Shown one piece after another: positions 42,838 to 51,475 of a stretch of 64,000 nt of DNA (its first letter is position 1; each line of letters opens with the position of its first letter). Both the position numbers and the translations under genes were made by a program. This DNA is from CAG-791 sp000431495 (GTDB lineage: Bacteria; Bacillota; Clostridia; Lachnospirales; Lachnospiraceae), in the NCBI GenBank assembly GCA_052117605.1, contig JBQKIT010000017.1; one strand, written 5' to 3'. The notes under the pieces are model-generated. The model had not been told where the DNA came from. It did no database searches and saw only the letters and a list, made by a program, of their open reading frames with translations.

Positions 42838-44730
42838 ATGCTTTTTATGAACAGAAACAGGTTTCTGATGATTCCTCTGGTACTGGCAGTGGCAGGCTCT
42901 ATGGGGCTGTCCGGCTGCCGTAAGAACAGCGACGAGGAGAATATGGTCATGGATGCGGGGCCTTCCGTTGAGACCGCAGTGCGTACCGACATTGAGAACG
43001 TGTACACGGCGAAGGGAAAGATCATCAGCGGACAGGAGAGTTCCATGAATGCAAAGGGCGCATCCGGTTCGGATGCCCTTATTATTGATCAGGTCTATGT
43101 CCAGGTGGGGGATCTTGTCAAGGCCGGTGATGTACTTTACACCCTCGATCTGACCGATACGCAGAAGGACCTTGCAATGAAGGAGCAGCAACAGGCGATT
43201 TCCGACCAGCAGAATGCCCTTACGCAGAGTGCAAACCAGCGGGCCCTTTCCGAAGCGCAGGCAGAATCCGGGGATCAGTACACGTCGGGCACGAACAACC
43301 TGCTCCGAAGCGCGGAGGATACCAACAAGGCGATCGAACAGCAGGTGCAGGATCAGCAGAAGCTTCAGGAGTATAAGGACGAAGAGACCCGGACGAAGGC
43401 AACCTATGATCTGCTTCAGTCCCAGGTGGATTCCCTGCAGGCGGATGCAGACGAGAAGGATGCGAAGCTTCAGGAACTGACAAGGCGATATGACTATCTG
43501 ACCTTAAAAAGCGGAACTTCTGCATCGTCATCTCCCAATGCAGGTACCGGCAGCACAGGAGGAGCAGCTACCGGTACGACAGGGAATTCCGGTTCCGAAT
43601 CCGGTCTGACTGAGCAGGAAAAAGAAGAGCTGAAACAGCTGGAATTCCAAAAGCAGGAAGCCGGATGGGCTGTTACGGATGCCAAGACTGCGCTCACAAA
43701 GGCGCAGACTGCACTCTCGGAAGCCAAGGCTGCCTATGAAACCGCCAAAGGAAACCGCGAAACCTATGAGAATACGGTGAAATCGGACCAGACTGCCACG
43801 ACCTCAGGCGTCCGCGCCCTGGAGGATCAGGGAATGGCAGTCAATAAAGGAAACCGTTCCGTCCTTTCTGCAGAACAGGCAGCGCGCAATGCGATTGCTT
43901 CCCAGAATCTGTCCCATCAGTCGGATCTTCTGACCAGTGAATCGGAAATTGCCAAGCTGAAGGAAAAGCTGGAAAACGGACAGGTCATTGCAACCATGGA
44001 TGGTACGGTGACTGCCGTCAATGTGATCGCAGGACAGGCGTACAGCGGAACGGATGGCGTTGTGTTGGACAATCTTTCGAAGATGAAGGTCAGTGCGGAT
44101 ATTGATGAGGCCCACATCGCAGATCTTCATGTCGGGACACGAGTGCGGGTAAAGACAGACTCAACCGGAGCCGCGGAGCTGGAGGGCACGGTGACCTTTA
44201 CTTCGCCGACACCGACCAAGGAGACAGCCAATACAGGAAGCGGAACAGGCAGCTCCTCGTCATCCGGCAACAACCAGAATACGAAGACAAGAGCAACCTA
44301 TAAGGTAGAAGTTACGCTGGATGAGCCGAACGACCGGCTCCGCATCGGGATGACCGCTAGCATTGATTTTATTGTGGCGAGTGCGAAGAATGTCATTGCG
44401 GTACCGACCTCCTGCCTTATTGATGACGGAAACGGAAATTATTTTGTCAATGTCGTTCAGGGGGATTCTTCCGGAGCCTCCTCCGGAACAACCGGTGATG
44501 GAATGACGGACGGATCTGCCGAGGATATGCAGGATGGCATGACCGATGCTTCCGGAGACGCTTCTATGGGAACGGCTACCGAGGTGATGGTTACCACCGG
44601 TGTCGCCGATGATTATTATACCGAAATCACCTCCGGGAACATTCAGGAGGGAGAACAGATTCAGAGCAGCATGCCGCAGGATTCCGGAGATTATTCCGGC
44701 ATGATGAGCGGGATTTATGACACGCAGTAG
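42838..44730 (+). CDS. MacA-like periplasmic-adaptor lipoprotein
   Basis: Membrane-fusion/adaptor protein of 630 residues for the MacB-type transporter encoded downstream. It has a lipoprotein signal with lipobox LSGC (Cys27). A biotinyl-lipoyl half-motif lies near VYVQVGDLVKAGDVLYTL (about 85-102). A long Gln/Ala coiled coil (about 105-370) is interrupted by a Gly/Ser/Thr linker. The second lipoyl half (NGQVIATMDGTVTAVNVIAGQA) and beta-barrel domains follow, then an acidic Met/Asp/Gly-rich tail. ATG 42838 is set by GGAGAGAGG; ATG 42847 is possible. In Gram-positives such adaptors span the wall rather than a periplasm. Confidence 0.88.
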   Translation: MLFMNRNRFLMIPLVLAVAGSMGLSGCRKNSDEENMVMDAGPSVETAVRTDIENVYTAKGKIISGQESSMNAKGASGSDALIIDQVYVQVGDLVKAGDVLYTLDLTDTQKDLAMKEQQQAISDQQNALTQSANQRALSEAQAESGDQYTSGTNNLLRSAEDTNKAIEQQVQDQQKLQEYKDEETRTKATYDLLQSQVDSLQADADEKDAKLQELTRRYDYLTLKSGTSASSSPNAGTGSTGGAATGTTGNSGSESGLTEQEKEELKQLEFQKQEAGWAVTDAKTALTKAQTALSEAKAAYETAKGNRETYENTVKSDQTATTSGVRALEDQGMAVNKGNRSVLSAEQAARNAIASQNLSHQSDLLTSESEIAKLKEKLENGQVIATMDGTVTAVNVIAGQAYSGTDGVVLDNLSKMKVSADIDEAHIADLHVGTRVRVKTDSTGAAELEGTVTFTSPTPTKETANTGSGTGSSSSSGNNQNTKTRATYKVEVTLDEPNDRLRIGMTASIDFIVASAKNVIAVPTSCLIDDGNGNYFVNVVQGDSSGASSGTTGDGMTDGSAEDMQDGMTDASGDASMGTATEVMVTTGVADDYYTEITSGNIQEGEQIQSSMPQDSGDYSGMMSGIYDTQ

Positions 44731-44739
44731 TTGGTGAAG

Positions 44740-45504
44740 ATGAGCCTTTTTCATAAACAGAACGAACAGAAGAAAACAGAATATCTGGATGATCCGGATG
44801 AGGGGCCGATCATTCATCTGGAGAACATTGTCAAAAAGTTCTATATCGGAACAGAAAATGAGCTCGAAGTGCTGCATGGCATCAGCCTGGATGTTTTTTC
44901 CGGAGAATTCAGTGCCATTGTCGGAGAATCCGGTTCCGGAAAGAGTACGCTGATGAATATCATAGGCCTTCTGGATCGTCCCACCTCCGGCACTTACGAT
45001 ATCATGGGAAAAAATGTGGCAAGACTAAAGGATGAAGCTTTGTCCGGTATCCGGAACCGCCAGATCGGCTTTGTTTTCCAGACCTACAATCTGATCCCGC
45101 GTACTACGGCATTGAAAAACGTGGAGATGCCGATGATGTATGCCAGAGTGCCGCAGGAGGAGCGTACGCGCCGCGCAAAGGAGCTATTGATAAAGGTCGG
45201 CATGGGAGACCGTATGACGCATCGGCCGGACGAGCTTTCCGGCGGACAGAAGCAGCGTGTTGCCATTGCCAGGGCCATGGCCAATAATCCTGCTGTCATT
45301 CTTGCCGATGAGCCGACAGGAGCACTGGATTCCGAGACCGGAAGGCAGGTCATGGACCTGTTTCATAAGCTTCATGAGGAAGAAGGAAAGACCATTCTTC
45401 TGATTACACATTCCAAGCCGCTTTCGGAAGAGTGCGGCAGAATCCTGACGCTGATGGACGGAAGGATTGTCGAGGAGCGCCGCGGCAGCAAGGCCCGCAG
45501 CTAA
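44740..45504 (+). CDS. MacB-type ABC transporter ATP-binding protein
   Basis: ATPase of 254 residues, LolD/MacB-like family. Walker A GESGSGKST (62-70), signature LSGGQ (166-170), Walker B VILADE (186-191). It energises export with the permease at 45519 and the adaptor upstream. TTG and GTG codons at 44731 and 44734 precede the ATG at 44740; no strong ribosome binding site is visible, so translational coupling to the adaptor is likely. The substrate is unknown: antibiotic, peptide or lipid are all seen in the family. Confidence 0.93.
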   Translation: MSLFHKQNEQKKTEYLDDPDEGPIIHLENIVKKFYIGTENELEVLHGISLDVFSGEFSAIVGESGSGKSTLMNIIGLLDRPTSGTYDIMGKNVARLKDEALSGIRNRQIGFVFQTYNLIPRTTALKNVEMPMMYARVPQEERTRRAKELLIKVGMGDRMTHRPDELSGGQKQRVAIARAMANNPAVILADEPTGALDSETGRQVMDLFHKLHEEEGKTILLITHSKPLSEECGRILTLMDGRIVEERRGSKARS

Positions 45505-45518
45505 AGGAGATCAGCAGT

Positions 45519-46850
45519 ATGCTTGGAGAAAATATCAAACTGGCTTTTGCCTCCATAGCGGCGAACAAGCTTCGTTCCTTTCTGACCATGCTGGGCATTA
45601 TCATCGGAATCGCTGCCGTCATTGCCATCATGACCGTCGGAAACTCGCAGACCGAGCAGGTGCGGGAGCAGTATGCCTCCTTCGGAACCAACAATGTGGA
45701 TGTATACATGTGGCTTGCCGATGAGATCAACATGGATGACCTGAACGATTCTGAAAACGGAGACAACAGCAAGTACATTCCGAATTTTACGGAAGACATG
45801 ATGAATAACATGCTTCTGACCTATGGGGACCGGATTGATGCTGTTTCCGTCACAAGCTGGATGAGCGGAGGCGGGAAGGCAGTCCGGACCGGGACTCCGG
45901 ACTCTGAGGAGAAATATGCCAATGTCAGCCTTCAGGGAGTAAATCCGGGATATTTTACCGTGAATGATGCGGAGGCACCGATTCAGGCAGGGCGGATTTT
46001 TCAGAAAAACGAGCTCGGGAGCGATTCCTGTGTCTGCATCGTGTCGGACAAGCTGGTGAACAACCTGTTTGACGGAGATGTCAATAAAGCTCTTGGACAG
46101 AAGATTACGTTTCCGGTATCCATGGATGAGGACGGAAATGAGACAACGGCCGATTACACCATCATCGGCGTCTATACGATGAACATGAGCTATTACGGCT
46201 TTGACGGCGGAGTGAATTCGGAAAAGGATATTAATACCACGGTATACATTCCTTATCTGAATTCTCTGAGCTATGCCAAGGGGGCAGGGAGCCGCGCTCT
46301 GAATAATTTTACGCTGAAGGTGAAGACTGGCGAGGATGTCATTTCTTTTTCTGATGAATTGCAGTCCTACCTTACGGGACTTCTGGGGGAAAATTCCAAT
46401 TTTCAGGTGCATGTTTCCAACAACAAGCAGTGGATTGAGGAAGCGGATGCCAGCATGAAGCAGCAGGTGATGACCATCACGCTGATCGGCGCCATTGCGC
46501 TTTTGGTCGGCGGCATCGGCGTGATGAATATTATGACGGTCTCGATCACGGAGAGAACACGGGAAATCGGAACGAGGAAGGCACTTGGCGCTCCGAACCG
46601 GGATATCCGCATGCAGTTCATCACAGAGGCGGTCATCATCTGTATCATCGGAGGTCTGATTGGCATTGCCGTCGGAATCGGAATCGGAGCCGTCGCCTGC
46701 AAGGCCGTGCAGCACATTCCGATGGTCATGAGCTGGAAGAGTGTTCTCGGCTCCTTTGGAGTGTCCCTTGCAATCGGTGTGTTCTTCGGATATTATCCCG
46801 CGAACAAGGCCGCGAAAATGGATCCGATCGAAGCTCTGCGCTATGAATAA
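45519..46850 (+). CDS. MacB/FtsX-family ABC transporter permease
   Basis: A 443-residue permease. TM1 near 18-42 (LRSFLTMLGIIIGIAAVIAIM), a large extracellular MacB-PCD domain (about 50-315), then three C-terminal TM segments with the FtsX-like signature TERTREIGTRKALGA (about 346-360). ATG 45519 follows AAAGGAGAT and lies 14 nt after the ATPase. It forms a complete adaptor-ATPase-permease operon. A homodimer is expected, as in MacB. Confidence 0.93.
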   Translation: MLGENIKLAFASIAANKLRSFLTMLGIIIGIAAVIAIMTVGNSQTEQVREQYASFGTNNVDVYMWLADEINMDDLNDSENGDNSKYIPNFTEDMMNNMLLTYGDRIDAVSVTSWMSGGGKAVRTGTPDSEEKYANVSLQGVNPGYFTVNDAEAPIQAGRIFQKNELGSDSCVCIVSDKLVNNLFDGDVNKALGQKITFPVSMDEDGNETTADYTIIGVYTMNMSYYGFDGGVNSEKDINTTVYIPYLNSLSYAKGAGSRALNNFTLKVKTGEDVISFSDELQSYLTGLLGENSNFQVHVSNNKQWIEEADASMKQQVMTITLIGAIALLVGGIGVMNIMTVSITERTREIGTRKALGAPNRDIRMQFITEAVIICIIGGLIGIAVGIGIGAVACKAVQHIPMVMSWKSVLGSFGVSLAIGVFFGYYPANKAAKMDPIEALRYE

Positions 46851-46898
46851 GGTGGAATGAAAAACCTTCATGTTTTTGCCGTTTATTTGGAAAACTGC

Positions 46899-46927
46899 TT
46901 GACAGGAAACGAATCAGCCTGTAGGAT
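46899..46927 (+). promoter_or_regulatory. Promoter of rplU operon
   Basis: TTGACA (46899-46904), 17 nt, TAGGAT (46922-46927). Confidence 0.75.
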
Positions 46928-47040
46928 ATACGAGTATGCCGCATGGTGAGGCAGTATGTGATGCCCTGTAGGTACTGCGGGGACATACAAGAAGTGAACA
47001 GTTGACTGTTCCGCCGTAATCAGCGAGTCTTAGAAGAAGG
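46928..47040 (+). promoter_or_regulatory. Candidate L21 autoregulatory leader
   Basis: About 110 nt of structured 5' UTR between the rplU promoter and its ribosome binding site, with short helices such as GAACAGTTGACTGTTC. Position and length fit the Firmicute ribosomal L21 leader, where L21 regulates its own operon. I could not check the consensus, so this is inferred mainly from position. Confidence 0.4.
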
Positions 47041-47050
47041 AGGTACCGAA

Positions 47051-47356
47051 ATGTACGCAATTATCGCAACTGGTGGAAAGCAGTATAAGGTTTCTGAGGG
47101 CGATGTCCTTGATGTTGAGAAGCTGAATGCTGCAGTAGGTGACAAGGTTACATTTGACCAGGTTCTGGCAATCAGCGGAGATTCTCTCAAGGTTGCAGGT
47201 GATGTAGCAGGCGCTAAGGTTGAGGCAACTGTTATGGATCAGGGACGCGGCAAGAAGGTTGTTGTTTATCACTTCAAGCCGAAGACCGGTTATCACAAGA
47301 AGAATGGTCACAGACAGGCTTACACGCGTGTCAAGATCGACAGCATTGTTGGCTGA
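47051..47356 (+). CDS. rplU: Ribosomal protein L21
   Basis: A 101-residue 50S protein starting MYAIIATGGKQYKVSEGD. It contains HFKPKTGYHKKNGHRQAYTRVKI near the C-terminus, the 23S rRNA-binding L21 signature. GAAGGAGGTACC before the ATG is a near-perfect ribosome binding site. First gene of rplU-prp-rpmA. Confidence 0.97.
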   Translation: MYAIIATGGKQYKVSEGDVLDVEKLNAAVGDKVTFDQVLAISGDSLKVAGDVAGAKVEATVMDQGRGKKVVVYHFKPKTGYHKKNGHRQAYTRVKIDSIVG

Positions 47357-47386
47357 GAGATTGGTTGACTTACCGGTGAGAGACAC

Positions 47387-47728
47387 ATGACGAAGGTTCA
47401 GATTTTCCGGACGTCGGACGGACATACCCGTTCGTTTTCCTGCACAGGTCATACCGATTACTGCCTTGATGGAGCAGATATCGTCTGTGCCGGGACATCC
47501 GCAATCGTGATCAACACTGTGAACTGCCTGGAGGATCTGCTTCATGAAGACATCGAAGTGGATTATGACGCAGTGAACGGCGGCGATCTGATCTGCAATT
47601 TCCGATCAGACCCGGGCGAGAAAGCCGAGTTTCTGATCGACTGTATGATTCACGGATTGGAATGGATTATCCTTCAATACGGAAAGAAATATCTGAATTA
47701 CAGAATTGAGGAGGTATCACAATGTTAA
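47387..47728 (+). CDS. prp: Ribosomal-processing cysteine protease Prp
   Basis: A 113-residue protease that removes the N-terminal extension of L27 in Firmicutes. The catalytic His is in CTGHTDY and the Cys in ADIVCAGTSAIVINTVN, the spacing of the Prp pair. It is encoded between rplU and rpmA as in Bacillus and Staphylococcus, and its 3' end overlaps the rpmA start by 7 nt. GGTGAGAG lies before the ATG. Confidence 0.92.
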   Translation: MTKVQIFRTSDGHTRSFSCTGHTDYCLDGADIVCAGTSAIVINTVNCLEDLLHEDIEVDYDAVNGGDLICNFRSDPGEKAEFLIDCMIHGLEWIILQYGKKYLNYRIEEVSQC

Positions 47729-48015
47729 ACTTAAGCCTTCAGTTCTTCGCACATCATAAAGGAATGGGCTCGACCAAGAACGGTCGTGATTCCAACTCCA
47801 AGAGACTTGGTGCCAAGAGAGCAGACGGACAGTTTGTTAAGGCCGGAAACATCCTCTACAGACAGCGCGGGACCAGAATTCATCCCGGTCTGAACGTAGG
47901 AATCGGCGGAGATGACACTCTGTACGCTCTGAAAGATGGAATCTTAAGATACGAGAGAGTGGGCAAGGACGGCAAGAGAGCGTCTGTTCACCCTGTTGAA
48001 GCAAACGAGCAGTAA
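47722..48015 (+). CDS. rpmA: Ribosomal protein L27 with cleavable extension
   Basis: A 97-residue 50S protein near the peptidyl-transferase centre. The start MLNLSLQFFAHHKG carries the Firmicute extension ending LQFF, cleaved by Prp after FF. The mature protein begins AHHKG, then GSTKNGRDSNSKRLGAK. AGGAGGTATC inside the end of prp is its ribosome binding site. A terminator follows. Confidence 0.97.
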   Translation: MLNLSLQFFAHHKGMGSTKNGRDSNSKRLGAKRADGQFVKAGNILYRQRGTRIHPGLNVGIGGDDTLYALKDGILRYERVGKDGKRASVHPVEANEQ

Positions 48016-48033
48016 TCTGTTTCGATGCGACGG

Positions 48034-48068
48034 ACTCCGGACAGGCATAACGTCTGTCCGGAGTTTTT
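48034..48068 (+). terminator. Rho-independent terminator after rpmA
   Basis: ACTCCGGACAG pairs perfectly with CTGTCCGGAGT around a 9-nt loop, followed by TTTTT. Confidence 0.92.
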
Positions 48069-48098
48069 GTATCTTTTCAGGCATAGAAAGAGGTTGGT

Positions 48099-49406
48099 AT
48101 GTTTGTAGATAAAGCGACCATTACGATCATAAGCGGAAAAGGCGGGGACGGTCATGTTTCCTTCCGGCGCGAGAAATTTGTTCCCGCAGGCGGCCCTGAC
48201 GGCGGCGACGGCGGCAACGGAGGCAGCGTTATTTTTCGTGTGGATCTGGGAATGAATACTCTTGGGGAGTATCGTTTCCGCGGGAAATATGCGGCGGAGA
48301 ATGGCGAAGACGGCAAGAAAAAGAAGATGGCCGGAAAGAACGGCGAAGACCTTGTCCTGAAGGTACCGGAAGGAACGGTCATCAAGGACGCGGAAACCGG
48401 CAAAGTGATCATCGACATGAGCGGTGACACGAAGGAATATACGATTTTAAAGGGCGGACGCGGCGGCAATGGAAACCAGCATTTTGCGACGTCTACCATG
48501 CAGGCACCGAAATATGCGCAGCCTGGACAGCCCTCTCGTTCGCTTCTTGTAACACTCGAACTGAAGGTCATTGCGGATGTCGGACTGGTCGGATTCCCGA
48601 ATGTCGGGAAATCTACATTGCTGTCCATGGTCAGCAATGCGAAGCCGAAAATTGCCAATTATCATTTTACCACTTTGTCTCCGATTCTTGGCGTTGTGGA
48701 TCTGGAGGGCGCAGACGGCTTCGTGATGGCGGATATCCCGGGACTGATTGAGGGGGCTGCGGACGGCGCAGGCCTTGGCCATGAATTCCTGGCGCACATT
48801 GAACGCTGCAAGCTCCTGATTCATGTGGTGGATGCTTCCGGCTCCGAGGGTCGTGATCCGCTTGAGGATCTGGCAGCCATCAATCACGAGCTGGATCGTT
48901 ATAACATTGACCTGACGAAAAAGGAACAGGTGATTGCAGCCAACAAGGTGGATCTGATTGATCCGGAGCACGCAGAGGAGACGGATCCTGAGAACCCCGT
49001 TCATCGAATCCGGGCGGAATATGAGCCGAAAGGAATCCGGGTATTTCCGATCTCTGCGGCAACCAATCAGGGAATCCGGGAATTGTTGTATTTTGTAAGC
49101 GGTGAGCTCTCCAAAATGCCGAAGGAAACGCGCGTATATGAGCAGGAATATAATCCGGATCAGGATCTTCTGAAGGCGGAGGAGCCGTACGATGTCTGGT
49201 ATGATGATAAGGAAAAGCTCTATCGCGTAGAAGGCCCCCGCATCGAACGTATGCTTGGCTATACAAATCTGGAGACCGAGAAGGGCTTTGCATTTTTCCA
49301 GAAGTTCCTGCAGGAAAACGGGATCAATGCCCGACTGAAGGAAATGGGAGTTCAGGAGGGCGATACGGTACGCCTGTATGGACACTCCTTTGAATGGTAT
49401 GATTGA
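48099..49406 (+). CDS. obgE: GTPase Obg
   Basis: Essential ribosome-associated GTPase of 435 residues. The glycine-rich Obg fold (about 1-158) precedes the G domain: G1 GFPNVGKST (165-173), G3 DIPGLIEGA (about 212-220) and G4 NKVDL (about 286-290). The C-terminal OCT domain (about 360-435) is present, as in Gram-positive Obg. GAAAGAGG precedes the ATG. It controls late 50S assembly and links it to stress responses; it follows L27 as in most bacteria. Confidence 0.95.
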   Translation: MFVDKATITIISGKGGDGHVSFRREKFVPAGGPDGGDGGNGGSVIFRVDLGMNTLGEYRFRGKYAAENGEDGKKKKMAGKNGEDLVLKVPEGTVIKDAETGKVIIDMSGDTKEYTILKGGRGGNGNQHFATSTMQAPKYAQPGQPSRSLLVTLELKVIADVGLVGFPNVGKSTLLSMVSNAKPKIANYHFTTLSPILGVVDLEGADGFVMADIPGLIEGAADGAGLGHEFLAHIERCKLLIHVVDASGSEGRDPLEDLAAINHELDRYNIDLTKKEQVIAANKVDLIDPEHAEETDPENPVHRIRAEYEPKGIRVFPISAATNQGIRELLYFVSGELSKMPKETRVYEQEYNPDQDLLKAEEPYDVWYDDKEKLYRVEGPRIERMLGYTNLETEKGFAFFQKFLQENGINARLKEMGVQEGDTVRLYGHSFEWYD

Positions 49407-49441
49407 GATGCCGCCGTCAGTCTGCGGCAGGAAGGGTAGTT

Positions 49442-49735
49442 ATGTTAAACAGTAAGCAGAGAGCATATCTGATGAGCCTTGGCAGCGAGGAAGCTCCGGT
49501 TCTCCAGATCGGAAAGGGCGGTGTCACACCGGAGACGGTTGTTTCTGCAGAAGAAGTGTTCAACCGGCGTGAGCTCTTCAAGGGCAGCATTCTGAAAACC
49601 TGTCCGGATCTTCCGGAGGTGGCGGCAGACAAGCTGGCAGCCAGAACACATGCCGAGCTGGTAAAGGTGATCGGCCGCAAATTTATTCTGTACCGTCCGT
49701 TTAAGGACGAGCCGAAGATCGTGCTGCCGAAATGA
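49442..49735 (+). CDS. yhbY: YhbY-family (CRM domain) RNA-binding protein
   Basis: A 97-residue single CRM-domain protein associated with 50S precursors. The motif LQIGKGGVTPE (about 21-31, GxxG loop) is visible. ATG 49442 follows GGAAGGG; the upstream in-frame start at 49403 overlaps obg. Its stop overlaps the nadD start by 4 nt. Confidence 0.9.
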   Translation: MLNSKQRAYLMSLGSEEAPVLQIGKGGVTPETVVSAEEVFNRRELFKGSILKTCPDLPEVAADKLAARTHAELVKVIGRKFILYRPFKDEPKIVLPK

Positions 49736-50340
49736 AAAGGGTTGGAATTCTCGGAGGGACGTTCGACCCGATTCATCTGGGACATCTGATTACGGCGGAG
49801 AATGCTTTTGATTTTGCCGGGCTTGACGAAATTCTTCTGATTCCGACCGGCTGCTCCTACTTCAAGGAAGACCAGAAGGTGACTCCCGCCGTGCAGCGTT
49901 ATGAGATGACCTGCCTTGCAGCGGAAGATAATCCGCATTTCCGTGTTACGGATATGGAGACCAGACGTCCAGGCAACAGCTATACGGCCGTGACCCTGCG
50001 GGAGCTGAAGGCACTCAGACCGGAGGATTCGTTCTATTACATTGTTGGTGCGGACACTCTGGTCATGATGAGTATGTGGAAGGATCCGGGGGCTATTTTT
50101 GGTGCCTGTACGATTCTCGTGGAGACCAGACAGGACGAAGTCGGGAGCGATGGCCTTGCGGAGGAGGCAGAGAAGCTGCGCACAGCTTACGGGGCAGATA
50201 TTGTATTCCTGCCTTCCCGCCAGATTGATCTTTCATCGACGGAGATACGGGAAAGAGTCCGAACCGGCAAATCCATCCGGTATCTGGTTCCGGACCGCGT
50301 AGAGCAGTATATTCGAAGAGAAGGACTGTATCTGTCGTAG
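49732..50340 (+). CDS. nadD: Nicotinate-nucleotide adenylyltransferase
   Basis: A 202-residue NAD-synthesis enzyme making nicotinate adenine dinucleotide from NaMN and ATP. It has GGTFDPIHLGHLI at the N-terminus (HxGH variant) and the C-terminal ISSTxxR equivalent IDLSSTEIRERVRTGKS. It starts within the last codons of yhbY (ATGA overlap). Conserved order yhbY-nadD-yqeK-rsfS. Confidence 0.94.
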   Translation: MKRVGILGGTFDPIHLGHLITAENAFDFAGLDEILLIPTGCSYFKEDQKVTPAVQRYEMTCLAAEDNPHFRVTDMETRRPGNSYTAVTLRELKALRPEDSFYYIVGADTLVMMSMWKDPGAIFGACTILVETRQDEVGSDGLAEEAEKLRTAYGADIVFLPSRQIDLSSTEIRERVRTGKSIRYLVPDRVEQYIRREGLYLS

Positions 50341-50383
50341 CACATTCGATGAATCCGGGCTTTGAAGGAAGAAAGAAGATAAG

Positions 50384-50977
50384 ATGTCAAAAAACGGAGA
50401 CGATCGTCTGGAGATGATCCGGACGGTTCAAAAGGAGTTAAAATACGCGCGCTTTATCCATACCATGGGAGTTGCATTTACGGCAGCCTCGCTGGCCGAA
50501 CGATATGACTGTGATATGCGCAAAGCGGAAACGGCCGGTATTCTCCATGACTGTGCGAAATACATGGATGTCGATAAAATGGAGAACCTTTGCCGCAAAA
50601 ACGGCCTGGAGATTTCTCCTCTGGAAGAAGGGAATGCAGCACTCCTTCATTCCAAGGCGGGATGCATTCTTGCCAGAAAAAAGTATGGTGTCCATGATCC
50701 CGAAGTTCTGGAAGCAATCCGTTGTCATACCACCGGAAAGCCGGACATGACGACGCTGGAGAAGATCGTTTTCATTGCGGACTACATAGAACCGGGACGT
50801 GATCAGGCGCCGCATCTGGATGAGATCCGGAAGGCAGCCTTTGAGGATCTGGATCTGGCGCTTTGCATGATCCTGAAGGACACACTGTCATTTCTGAAAG
50901 AGAATGAAAGAGAGATTGATTCTCTGACGCAGAAGACATACGATTATTACGAAGAGAAGATCCGGACACTGGAATAA
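50384..50977 (+). CDS. yqeK: HD-domain diadenosine tetraphosphatase YqeK
   Basis: A 197-residue HD-family hydrolase; YqeK proteins cleave Ap4A symmetrically to two ADP. The HD motif is AGILHDCAKYMD (about 46-57), with H23 (IHTMGVAFTAA) and the downstream RCHTTGKPDMTTLEKIVFIADYIEPGR as additional metal/substrate residues. GGAAGAAAG precedes the ATG. It sits between nadD and rsfS as in other Firmicutes. Confidence 0.92.
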   Translation: MSKNGDDRLEMIRTVQKELKYARFIHTMGVAFTAASLAERYDCDMRKAETAGILHDCAKYMDVDKMENLCRKNGLEISPLEEGNAALLHSKAGCILARKKYGVHDPEVLEAIRCHTTGKPDMTTLEKIVFIADYIEPGRDQAPHLDEIRKAAFEDLDLALCMILKDTLSFLKENEREIDSLTQKTYDYYEEKIRTLE

Positions 50978-51016
50978 CAGGATTTCGGATTACACTACCG
51001 CAAAGGAGGACCCTAC

Positions 51017-51379
51017 ATGGAACAGAAGGTATCGGCGGAAATGGCGAAGCTGGCGCTGGAGGCGCTGGAGGATAAGAAGGCAGAGGATATCCGGATCATT
51101 GATATCAGTACCGTCTCTGTCCTTGCAGACTATTTCATCATTGCAAACGGAACCAACCGGAGCCAGATTCAGGCTCTTGCGGACAACGTTCAGGAGAAGC
51201 TCGGCAAGGCCGGACATATCTGCAAGCAGATGGAAGGATATCAGACTGCGAACTGGGTGCTTCTGGATTTCGGCGACGTGATTGTACATATCTTTGATGC
51301 GAAGAATCGCCTGCTGTATGATCTGGAGCGCATCTGGCGTGATGGGAAGCAGATTGATCCTGCTGAGCTGGAGGGATAA
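51017..51379 (+). CDS. rsfS: Ribosomal silencing factor RsfS
   Basis: A 120-residue DUF143 protein that binds L14 and blocks 30S joining in starvation. The motifs DISTVSVLADYFIIANGTNRSQIQAL (about 30-55) and WVLLDFGDVIVHIF (about 80-93) are the family core. AAAGGAGG lies 9 nt before the ATG. Last gene of the cluster, before a bidirectional terminator shared with lexA. Confidence 0.94.
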   Translation: MEQKVSAEMAKLALEALEDKKAEDIRIIDISTVSVLADYFIIANGTNRSQIQALADNVQEKLGKAGHICKQMEGYQTANWVLLDFGDVIVHIFDAKNRLLYDLERIWRDGKQIDPAELEG

Positions 51380-51417
51380 TTTCTGACAGCCGGTCAGCGC
51401 AGAAATAACGGAAAAAC

Positions 51418-51459
51418 AAAGGGCGGAGCAGGAAGAAAATTCCCTGCTCCGCCCTTTTT
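51418..51459. terminator. Bidirectional terminator between rsfS and lexA
   Basis: AAAGGGCGGAGCAGG and CCTGCTCCGCCCTTT form a perfect 15-bp stem with A-run and T-run on opposite sides, serving both convergent genes. Confidence 0.95.
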
Positions 51460-51475
51460 ATAAGTACGTCCGGAT

